Positions 58,297 to 64,000 of a DNA stretch of 64,000 nucleotides are shown piece by piece. Numbering within the stretch: the first letter of the stretch is position 1; each line of letters starts with the position of its first letter. Origin of the DNA: Lacticaseibacillus zhaodongensis. GTDB taxonomy: Bacteria > Bacillota > Bacilli > Lactobacillales > Lactobacillaceae. The stretch is taken from NCBI RefSeq assembly GCF_009687905.1, contig NZ_BLBG01000005.1, positions 1 through 64,000 of the forward strand. The letters are read 5' to 3'. Both the position numbers and the translations under genes were made by a program. The notes beneath the pieces are model-generated. The model saw only the letters and a list, made by a program, of their open reading frames with translations, did no database searches and was not told the DNA's origin.

Positions 58297-59880
58297 CTAC
58301 TTGATGGTCGCGTACGCTGCATCAAGGTACTGTGTACCACCAAGATCATAGTACAGGTGGCCGTTGTGCTTCACGATGGCGAAGACTTTCCAGCTGGTTC
58401 CATGCTTGAGCTTCTTGTTACTACCGTTGGCGTTCTTGGCAAAATTGGCGAAATTCTTGCCCCAAACTTGAACGCTGTAACCAGGCTTGTACTTGATAGT
58501 TGCCTTTGTTTTGACGGGGATGCTGGTGTCGGCTTTGCCCTTGATCGTGGTTGCGTGCAGGGGGGCTGCGCTCACGGGGATGTACTGCCCGCCGCCAATG
58601 TTGAAATAGGCGTGACCGTTGCTGGCAACGACGATGCCGAAGACCTTCCACTTGGAGTTCACGTTCAGTTTGCGGCCAGTTTTGGCAAACTTGCTGTTGT
58701 AGACGGTAGCCTTAGCACCGGAAACCGTCGCTGTACCGGTAATTGATAGCTGCTTTGTGGTGGCCTTGCTGCCGTACTGGAGTGCGGCAATTTCTGCCTG
58801 CATTGTGGCCATTTGTGACTTCAGGCTAGCGAGCTCCTTGGCTAAGGACGCAACGTCGGTGGTGTTCAGGGCGTTGTACTTGGCGAGGAGATCGTTGTAT
58901 TGGGACTGGAGGGCGCTGGAGGATGCATCGTGAGAATTATTTTCAGTGTCTTGCGTTCCGGAGACGTCCTTAACCTGAATCACCAACCCATTCGCATCGT
59001 AAGATTCTGGTGATGCAAAATTATACTGCATGTAATAATGGGATGGAAGTGTGCTTGAGGTCATGCTTTCATTGCTATCAAACGTGACAGTTCCAGAACT
59101 AACTAGCTTACCTTTAGAATCAACAAACCGGGCAGGAACAGTTTTATTTGATAAATCTGGCCGCACTTTAACAACAGTTGTGCCATTCACTGAGGAAATG
59201 AGTTCACCATAGCTGCCTCCAAATGCGTAACTTCCTTGATCTAGTAATGTCTTGTAACCGTCAACGCTGGGAAGAAGGCGCCGTGAGTTATCGTAACGTC
59301 CTGTGCTTACGGTTGTATTTTGCTGAACGCTGACAAATTTAACGTTATCAAATCCAGATTTACTAACATAAAAATCTGTTGGACCGCTTACATTTAGACG
59401 GCTCTTTGGAATTGAATCGCCGATTATATAATCAGCTGAGTATCCAGCAGGAAAGTGGGCTGAAATTCTTTGGGCGTCAATACTTGGATATTTTGAAGAC
59501 AGGTTTACTGTGATCTGCTTGATTGTCTTACTTGTTGCAGAATCAACTAAATTAACCTTGTATGAAGTTATTGGAATCACTCGTACTTTTGTTGACGAAG
59601 AATTGCCAACGCTGATTTTTGCTGTGTTGGCATATAGATTATTACTGAAACCATAACCACTAGGAAGCTCACTCTTTGAAATCGTGATTGTATTATCACT
59701 ATTCGTTGTTTTGGCAAACGTCGTGATTACGCGGTTGGAATATTCGTCAATGAGTGAGACGGTTACGGTTGTATCTTGAGCAGCTTGTACAATCTGCGGA
59801 GCTTCCGGAACTGTGAGCACAACACCGCCAGCCGCTGACAATGCAGCCGCTGTGGCTAGAGCAATGGTAATCTTTTTCAT
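58297..59880 (-). CDS. Secreted protein with two SLAP domains and MucBP-like N-terminal part
   Basis: A 527-residue exported protein. Signal peptide to about residue 34, then a beta-rich region of repeated Thr/Val-rich units (about 38-315) that recalls MucBP-like or ubiquitin-like adhesin modules, a short coiled coil (about 330-370, LAKELASLKSQMATMQAEIA) and two SLAP domains (about 390-450 and 465-527, with FNIGGGQYIPV and YDLGGTQYLDAAYA). GGGGGAG precedes the ATG. Double SLAP domains should give firm wall binding. It stands between two toxin-antitoxin modules and is read toward the YefM operon. Confidence 0.85.
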   Translation of the reverse strand: MKKITIALATAAALSAAGGVVLTVPEAPQIVQAAQDTTVTVSLIDEYSNRVITTFAKTTNSDNTITISKSELPSGYGFSNNLYANTAKISVGNSSSTKVRVIPITSYKVNLVDSATSKTIKQITVNLSSKYPSIDAQRISAHFPAGYSADYIIGDSIPKSRLNVSGPTDFYVSKSGFDNVKFVSVQQNTTVSTGRYDNSRRLLPSVDGYKTLLDQGSYAFGGSYGELISSVNGTTVVKVRPDLSNKTVPARFVDSKGKLVSSGTVTFDSNESMTSSTLPSHYYMQYNFASPESYDANGLVIQVKDVSGTQDTENNSHDASSSALQSQYNDLLAKYNALNTTDVASLAKELASLKSQMATMQAEIAALQYGSKATTKQLSITGTATVSGAKATVYNSKFAKTGRKLNVNSKWKVFGIVVASNGHAYFNIGGGQYIPVSAAPLHATTIKGKADTSIPVKTKATIKYKPGYSVQVWGKNFANFAKNANGSNKKLKHGTSWKVFAIVKHNGHLYYDLGGTQYLDAAYATIK

Positions 59881-59950
59881 ATGGTTCTCCCCCGATACTT
59901 TAGTATGATCTGATTATAGCGTAAATGTAAGCGATGCCACTGATGTGCTC

Positions 59951-60085
59951 ACGCCTACACTAATATATCCGCGAAAATAAGCCAATATTTCAGAATGTTT
60001 TTAAAAAGTGGGTGAAGTAGCACAAACAAGTTCCAATTAAACGCAAAAATGGCCGTCCAATGACCGCCATTTTGCAACAACTATG
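59951..60085. repeat. Direct repeat, copy 1, next to toxin-antitoxin pair
   Basis: About 135 bases that recur at 60955-61088 with scattered changes: CGCCTACACTAATAT at the left and AAAAATGGCCG.C.AATGACC with GCCATTTTGCAACA at the right. The right part is a hairpin that ends minus-strand transcription. The HigB/HigA-type pair and the decayed antitoxin lie between the copies. Confidence 0.7.
60043..60075 (-). terminator. Terminator of the HigB/HigA-type operon
   Basis: GCAAAATGGC pairs with GCCATTTTTGC on the minus strand, 34 bases after the antitoxin stop. Confidence 0.75.
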
Positions 60086-60108
60086 CAACTACTTCCGCCG
60101 TCTCGATA

Positions 60109-60369
60109 TCAGGCGGTTACAACTAGTTTTAATTTAAGTCCAAGCCCAGCTGCGTATCGATTCAACGTGCTAAGTGAAGGGATAGAGTCCAAACGTTCGA
60201 TCTTAGCCAGTTGCGGCTGCTTCATGTTCATTCGTTCTGCTAAATCGTGCTGTGACAATCCCTGACGGATTCGTTCTGCGTACAACGAGGCCATTGCGTC
60301 TACAACGTCTAGTTCATCTGCGGGCATTACCGCATCCATTTTCTTTTCAAAGCTCTTCCAGTTCGCCAT
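60109..60369 (-). CDS. XRE/HigA-type antitoxin
   Basis: An 86-residue helix-turn-helix protein: RIRQGLSQHDLAERMNMKQPQ is the XRE fold, followed by IPSLSTLNRYAAGLG. It is the second gene after a HigB-like toxin, the usual reversed order of hig modules, with a TAATG overlap. It should neutralise the toxin and repress the operon. Some 30 acidic residues lie before the helix-turn-helix, as in phage-derived HigA. Confidence 0.85.
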   Translation of the reverse strand: MANWKSFEKKMDAVMPADELDVVDAMASLYAERIRQGLSQHDLAERMNMKQPQLAKIERLDSIPSLSTLNRYAAGLGLKLKLVVTA

Positions 60370-60737
60370 TAGATTTTCCCCTTTCGTTCAAGCCAATCGT
60401 TCAGCAGACTTATCGCACGGGTTATTTCTCGTGGATCAGTTTTATTTTGACGTTTGGTGTAATGATTCAAGATAACATACCGATCAGCGTCCCAAAAAGC
60501 AAAAAAGACTCGTTCAGGCATTGGCCTAAGTTCAAATAACTTGTGGCTGTATCCTTTGAGTTCTTTAACTTGAGGCTCGCGTAATGCTGGTCCGAGTTTT
60601 TCGAGCAGCTTCATCTGATACCGGATTTTTTTTAAGGTAGTGGCATCCTTTTTATCGTTGCTTCCAAGCAGCTGGTCGAGATAAGCCTCGAATTCACTGT
60701 ATCCGTCTTTATCTTCGTAGAAGTCGATCTCGTACAT
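60369..60737 (-). CDS. RelE/HigB-family toxin (phage Gp49-like)
   Basis: A 122-residue toxin with the HigB/Gp49 pattern: FYEDKDGYSEFEAYLDQL at the start, LGPALREPQVKELKG, LFELRP and VFFAFWDADRYVILNHYTKR, then a helical end. It should cleave mRNA on the ribosome. The ATG at 60737 lies behind GAGAGGA; seven more codons are open upstream to 60758 without a better site. The stop overlaps the antitoxin start. Confidence 0.85.
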   Translation of the reverse strand: MYEIDFYEDKDGYSEFEAYLDQLLGSNDKKDATTLKKIRYQMKLLEKLGPALREPQVKELKGYSHKLFELRPMPERVFFAFWDADRYVILNHYTKRQNKTDPREITRAISLLNDWLERKGKI

Positions 60738-60839
60738 GGCTAAGTCCTCTCTTAACACGGTTGCTATGCATGTATCTTAACACGTTTGCTATATTGGCAC
60801 AAATAAGATACCAGGCCACTGTGGTAAATCTGATGTTGA

Positions 60840-60929
60840 AAATTGCGCATATCGTTCTTTATTGATTAAGACGATACATTGTTTGAGAGCATCAGGTTGC
60901 ATAATGGTCACTCATGATTTTTTGCTCAT
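60840..60929 (-). pseudogene. Remnant of a second YefM-type antitoxin gene
   Basis: On the minus strand an ATG behind GGAGGT gives MSKKS, then TGA, then VTIMQPDALKQ and IVLINKERYAQF. This follows residues 26-48 of the intact antitoxin at 57954-58211 (KKLEVTIQQPDG, VVLISKERYTQL), with a stop in place of the glutamate before VTI. Both ends of the gene are gone and no toxin remains. Confidence 0.8.
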
Positions 60930-60954
60930 ATTTTAGCGATAACACCTCCACGTT

Positions 60955-61088
60955 CATGCCTACACTAATATGTTCGTGAAAATTGACCAGATGTATGCTT
61001 GATTTCAAAAAAGTGGAAGAGAATGATAACCACTGTTTCTATAGAACACAAAAATGGCCGCCAAATGACCGCCATTTTGCAACACCTA
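60955..61088. repeat. Direct repeat, copy 2
   Basis: Partner of 59951-60085. It shares TGCCTACACTAATAT, the GAAAAT core and the hairpin AAAAATGGCCGCCAAATGACC/GCCATTTTGC, which here ends the small membrane protein gene upstream on the minus strand (61048-61080). Confidence 0.7.
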
Positions 61089-61108
61089 TTCAGTTTCACT
61101 CAGGCCAA

Positions 61109-61318
61109 TCAGCCCTGCCGATTGCCCTTTTTCATCAAGTTAAACAGTCCGTACAGGTACGCCACAATCGCGACGATGCCGAAGAACAACATGTTGTCGC
61201 TGAAGAAGAAGTACCCAAGCAGTGCCATGATGACGATAAATATTGCGGTGTATCCAGCAATCAGTTTATACAAACTACCAGCCCCTTTAATCGTTTGCTG
61301 CGCGTTTCGCTCTACCAA
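61109..61318 (-). CDS. Small two-helix membrane protein
   Basis: A 69-residue protein with two hydrophobic helices (about 20-38 and 43-60) joined by a short loop (FFFSDN) and a basic tail (MKKGNRQG). The start is TTG, 10 bases after GGAG. It is followed by a hairpin terminator. No family was recognised. It lies between the GntR regulator and the toxin-antitoxin cluster and could be cotranscribed with the regulator, 40 bases upstream. Confidence 0.6.
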   Translation of the reverse strand: MVERNAQQTIKGAGSLYKLIAGYTAIFIVIMALLGYFFFSDNMLFFGIVAIVAYLYGLFNLMKKGNRQG

Positions 61319-61358
61319 AATTCTACTACTCCGCGGATGAAAGCACTACCGGCGATTG

Positions 61359-62081
61359 CTAGCCGATCCGGTCCTTATCCATGTCCAACACGAAATAATT
61401 AAAATCCCCGCGGTATCGTGCCTGCGAGAATTCCACGATTTGCTTCTTGCTGGTGGACCCCAGCGTCTGAAAATAAAACAGTGGCGCGCCGGTGGCCACT
61501 TCCAGCAACGCGCTAGTGGTCTCGTCAGCGGCAAGGGTCTCTAGCTTGCGGTGAACGTGGGTGACGGGGTAGCCGGACTGCTCCAGTTCATCGTAAAGAG
61601 AACTGACGGTAAAGTCGATCTGTGCCAGTTCGGGGAGCGGTTGGGCGGGGATGTAGGTGGTGACGAGGACGATGGGGTCCTTACCCGCGAAACGCAGCCG
61701 GGTCAGTTTGTAGACTTTTGCCCCGAGCGCCAGTTGCAGCGCGTCTGCAACCTCCTGCGTTGCGGGCTCAGTGGTGAAGGCGAGGACCTTGGTCTGCGTC
61801 GCGAGACCCTTTGCCTGCATCTCCTGATTGTAGCTTTCGATCACGTGGGTGAATTCCTGCGCGATTTTGCGGTTGCGCACGATGGTCCCGTAGTGGCGCT
61901 TCTTCTCCAGCAGGCCCTCGTTGACCAGTTCCTGAATCGCCTGGCGCACGGTGGGCCGGCTAACGTGGTACGCGGCGGCGAGCTCGAGTTCCTTGGGGAT
62001 GAGCGCGTTCTCGGGGTACACCCCGTCCTGGATTTTGCTGCGTAATTCGTCTTCGATCAGCTGATACTTGGGCTTGCTCAT
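61359..62081 (-). CDS. GntR family regulator with UTRA domain
   Basis: A 240-residue repressor of the GntR/HutC class. The winged helix (about 5-72) includes IPKELELAAAYHVSRPTVRQA, and the UTRA ligand domain follows (about 90-235), with the ending FNYFVLDMDKDRIG. AAGGAAG lies before the ATG. Nearby genes are deoC and manA, and the manA promoter contains a perfect palindrome of the HutC-subfamily kind, so a sugar-phosphate ligand and control of those genes are likely but not shown. Confidence 0.88.
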   Translation of the reverse strand: MSKPKYQLIEDELRSKIQDGVYPENALIPKELELAAAYHVSRPTVRQAIQELVNEGLLEKKRHYGTIVRNRKIAQEFTHVIESYNQEMQAKGLATQTKVLAFTTEPATQEVADALQLALGAKVYKLTRLRFAGKDPIVLVTTYIPAQPLPELAQIDFTVSSLYDELEQSGYPVTHVHRKLETLAADETTSALLEVATGAPLFYFQTLGSTSKKQIVEFSQARYRGDFNYFVLDMDKDRIG

Positions 62082-62148
62082 AGTCTAACTTCCTTTTGCA
62101 AAATTAAGAGAGTGGACCATAATGCGATTAGCTCCTGAGCATTAGCGG

Positions 62149-62189
62149 AAAACACGCCTATTCCCGCACTTTGGGAGTAGGCGCGTTTT
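62149..62189 (-). terminator. Terminator of deoC
   Basis: AAAACGCGCCTACTCCC pairs with GGGAATAGGCGTGTTTT on the minus strand, a stem of about 17 bp with two mismatches. Confidence 0.85.
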
Positions 62190-62257
62190 AGGCTAAGCGG
62201 AAGGAGCTGCATTGTGGGCCACGTTTACATGCTGGGTTTGCGCCCAGGCTGGCGGTT

Positions 62258-62980
62258 CTACTTGCCGTCGTGGATTGTGATGGTGCTGACGCCGTCGTCT
62301 TGCATGCGCTGCTTGAGCGCGTTGATAATTTTGACGCCAGAACTGGTCCCGATGCGCTCCGCCCCGGCTTCGATCATCGCGATGAAGTCGTCGGAGTTGC
62401 GGATGCCGCCTGCTGCCTTTACTTTAACACCATCCCCGACCGTTTCCTTCATCAAGCGCACATCGGCCACCGTTGCGCCGCTGGGGCCGAAGCCGGTTGC
62501 CGTCTTGATGAAGTCCGGCCGCACGCGCTTGGCGATGAGGGCGACCCGCTTGATCTCGTCCTTGGTGAGGTAGGGGTTCTCAAAAATCACCTTGCATGGT
62601 ACCCCGGCCGCGTGGCAAATCGCGACGATCCGCCGCATTTCGTCTTCGATGTAGTCGTAGTTTTTGGCCTTCAGTTCGGTGATGTTAATGACATAATCGA
62701 TTTCGTTGGCGCCGTTCTTGAGCGCGTCCTTGACCTCGTACTCCTTGGCCTCAATCGTCGTCTGGCCCAGCGGGAAGGCGATGGCCGCGCCGGTGTCGAT
62801 GTCGGTGCCCTTGAGGTATTCAGAGCAGCGTTTGGACTGCACCTGGTTGATTGCCACCATCTTGAAGTGGTATTCCTTAGCCTCGTCGCAAAGCTTCTTC
62901 ATGTCCGCCGGCGTCGCGTAGGCGTGCAGGTTCGTGTGGTCGATCAGGCGGGCAAAATCATCAAGCGTGTATTCAGACAT
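62258..62980 (-). CDS. deoC: Deoxyribose-phosphate aldolase
   Basis: A 240-residue class I aldolase that splits 2-deoxyribose 5-phosphate into glyceraldehyde 3-phosphate and acetaldehyde in nucleoside breakdown. The Schiff-base lysine is Lys159 in [14 protein letters not shown], and the proton-relay lysine is Lys188 in VKAAGGI; LIDHTNL opens the barrel. GGAGG precedes the ATG at 62980; ten extra upstream codons from 63010 are not used. It stands alone, without deoB or a nucleoside phosphorylase beside it, divergent from manA. Confidence 0.95.
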   Translation of the reverse strand: MSEYTLDDFARLIDHTNLHAYATPADMKKLCDEAKEYHFKMVAINQVQSKRCSEYLKGTDIDTGAAIAFPLGQTTIEAKEYEVKDALKNGANEIDYVINITELKAKNYDYIEDEMRRIVAICHAAGVPCKVIFENPYLTKDEIKRVALIAKRVRPDFIKTATGFGPSGATVADVRLMKETVGDGVKVKAAGGIRNSDDFIAMIEAGAERIGTSSGVKIINALKQRMQDDGVSTITIHDGK

Positions 62981-63004
62981 TAGTAGATCCTCCATTTCAA
63001 TCTT

Positions 63005-63028
63005 TTGCATAGGTAATTACATAAGCAA
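63005..63028. promoter_or_regulatory. 24-bp imperfect palindrome upstream of deoC
   Basis: TTGCATAGGTAA is followed by TTACATAAGCAA, inverted halves matching at 10 of 12 positions. It is 25 bases before the deoC start codon, a good place for an operator. Its sequence differs from the manA palindrome, so a different regulator may bind. Confidence 0.55.
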
Positions 63029-63075
63029 TTATGCGAGCGCTGCCAGTAAAAGTCAAGGCCCACGTTAAAACTGCT

Positions 63076-63105
63076 TTGACATAATTGTATCCGGATACAT
63101 ATAAT
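63076..63105 (+). promoter_or_regulatory. Consensus promoter of manA with palindromic operator
   Basis: TTGACA (63076-63081), an 18-base spacer and TATAAT (63100-63105) are both full consensus. The spacer contains the perfect 14-bp palindrome TGTATCCGGATACA (63086-63099), so a bound repressor would block RNA polymerase. Confidence 0.85.
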
Positions 63106-63161
63106 TGAGGCGGACAGTGAAACGTCGCTGATAGGTTAATATCTATGGAAAGGACATGCTG

Positions 63162-64000
63162 ATGCTACTATTACAATCATTTTCCGCCCCGCGCGTGTGG
63201 GGCAGCGAGCGCATGCGGGATTACGGCGCGACTGCGCCGAGCACGGGGTCAGTTTACTCGGTCGCCGGCACGTCGAAGTTGAACGTGGGCGCGATCGACA
63301 CCGAGACCGGCCGCCAGAAGACGCTGCGGGATTTTGTGAACGAGAATCCCGCCCAGTTTGGCCTGCAAAAGGGTGAGGTGTACCCAGTCATCGTGGACAT
63401 GCTCGGCGCCGACCAGGACCTGAGCATCCAGGACCATCCGAGCGATGCCTACGCGCGGACGCAGGGCGAGCCCTATGGTAAGGATGAGTCGTGGTTATTC
63501 CTCACCGCACCCACGTCGGGCACGGTGTACTCTGGTTTGCAAAATCCGCAGGTCAAGCCGACCGCCGCTGACTTCAGCAGTGGTGATCCGCTGCCGCTTT
63601 TGGGCACGGAACCCGTAGCTGCGGGCGATTATATTTTCGTTCCGAACGGCACTCTGCACGCGATTCGCGCCGGGTCGTTGGTCTACGAGATTCAGCAATC
63701 CACGGACATCACCTACCGCTTTTACGACTACCAGCGGACCGGCTTGGATGGCCAGCCGCGGCCATTGCAGCTGGACCAGGCGTTGGCAAACTTAGTACCA
63801 ACGAACAAGGTCAGCAAGCAGCACCCGGCCGCCAACGCGGTGATTGAGGAAAAAGCCTACACACTCGACATCCGGATCACTGCTGGGGACGGCGACTACA
63901 CTGCACCCGCGGGGATTGCGAGCTGTATGACTGTTATTCAGGGGCAATTGGACCTGAAGAATCGCCGCATTCGCCAGGGCACCAGCGTCATGATTTTGCC
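63162..64000 (+). CDS. manA: Mannose-6-phosphate isomerase, class I, 3' end outside window
   Basis: At least 279 residues are in the window; the gene runs off the right edge. The enzyme interconverts mannose 6-phosphate and fructose 6-phosphate. Zinc ligands are visible in SIQDHPSDAYA (Gln/His), a glutamate further on and FVPNGTLHAI (His). ATG 63162 is 8 bases after AAAGG; an in-frame ATG at 63156 is too close to that site. The frame has no stop, so it is absent from simple stop-bounded searches. Its strong promoter with an embedded operator suggests tight induction. Confidence 0.92.
   Translation, partial: MLLLQSFSAPRVWGSERMRDYGATAPSTGSVYSVAGTSKLNVGAIDTETGRQKTLRDFVNENPAQFGLQKGEVYPVIVDMLGADQDLSIQDHPSDAYARTQGEPYGKDESWLFLTAPTSGTVYSGLQNPQVKPTAADFSSGDPLPLLGTEPVAAGDYIFVPNGTLHAIRAGSLVYEIQQSTDITYRFYDYQRTGLDGQPRPLQLDQALANLVPTNKVSKQHPAANAVIEEKAYTLDIRITAGDGDYTAPAGIASCMTVIQGQLDLKNRRIRQGTSVMIL

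Overview
The window looks like chromosome from a mid-GC member of the Lactobacillaceae. The evidence is sortase substrates with a KxYKxGKxW signal peptide and an LPQTG anchor, several proteins ending in the lactobacillar S-layer (SLAP) domain, three orphan OppA lipoproteins, Lactobacillales-type PTS operons and strong GGAGG ribosome binding sites. The genus cannot be fixed from the sequence alone. I saw no rRNA, tRNA, CRISPR array or insertion sequence.

Layout. 1-12.7 kb is a surface-adhesin cluster: the 3' end of a repeat-containing LPQTG protein, an OppA, a CPBP protease, then two giant paralogs (4645-8520 and 8912-12655). Each paralog has an Ala/Tyr heptad coiled coil, a middle globular part, a proline-rich tract and LPQTG, the arrangement of streptococcal antigen I/II without its C domains. 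12.9-24.9 kb holds a cold shock protein and then a sigma-54 sugar locus: a GntR regulator, a SIS deglycase, a LevR-type activator, a mannose-family PTS (EIIA, B, C, D), a second SIS deglycase, a HAD phosphatase and the rpoN gene. A textbook -24/-12 promoter stands before the PTS. The gene set matches the glucoselysine/fructoselysine (gfr) systems. A YitT membrane protein follows. 25.1-27.3 kb has two GC-rich glycosyltransferases.

27.8-40.1 kb is a cell-surface region: four SLAP proteins, a DUF1659/DUF2922 pair, a sigma factor of the ComX/SigH kind with an unknown partner gene, and a large polytopic membrane protein. The SLAP gene at 38561 has an unusually long, strongly foldable leader. 40.2-50.2 kb holds a MarR/aldo-keto reductase pair, a possible small RNA (41780-41938) and an frv-like operon: PRD regulator, M42 peptidase, lactose-family PTS EIIA/B/C, RDD protein, PepQ and a PatB/MalY lyase. 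50.3-56.7 kb is a peptide-use block: two OppA lipoproteins, an amidohydrolase and an M20 peptidase.

57-61.3 kb is a toxin-antitoxin cluster: an orphan HicB, a YefM/YoeB pair with a 32-bp palindromic operator, a HigB/HigA-type pair flanked by 134-bp direct repeats, and a decayed YefM copy, with a SLAP protein between the modules. 61.3-64 kb carries a GntR/UTRA regulator, deoC and the start of manA. manA has a consensus promoter whose spacer is a perfect 14-bp palindrome.

Together the genes point to a host- or plant-associated lifestyle with cell-wall adhesion, peptide scavenging and use of sugar-amine conjugates. That is inference from gene content.
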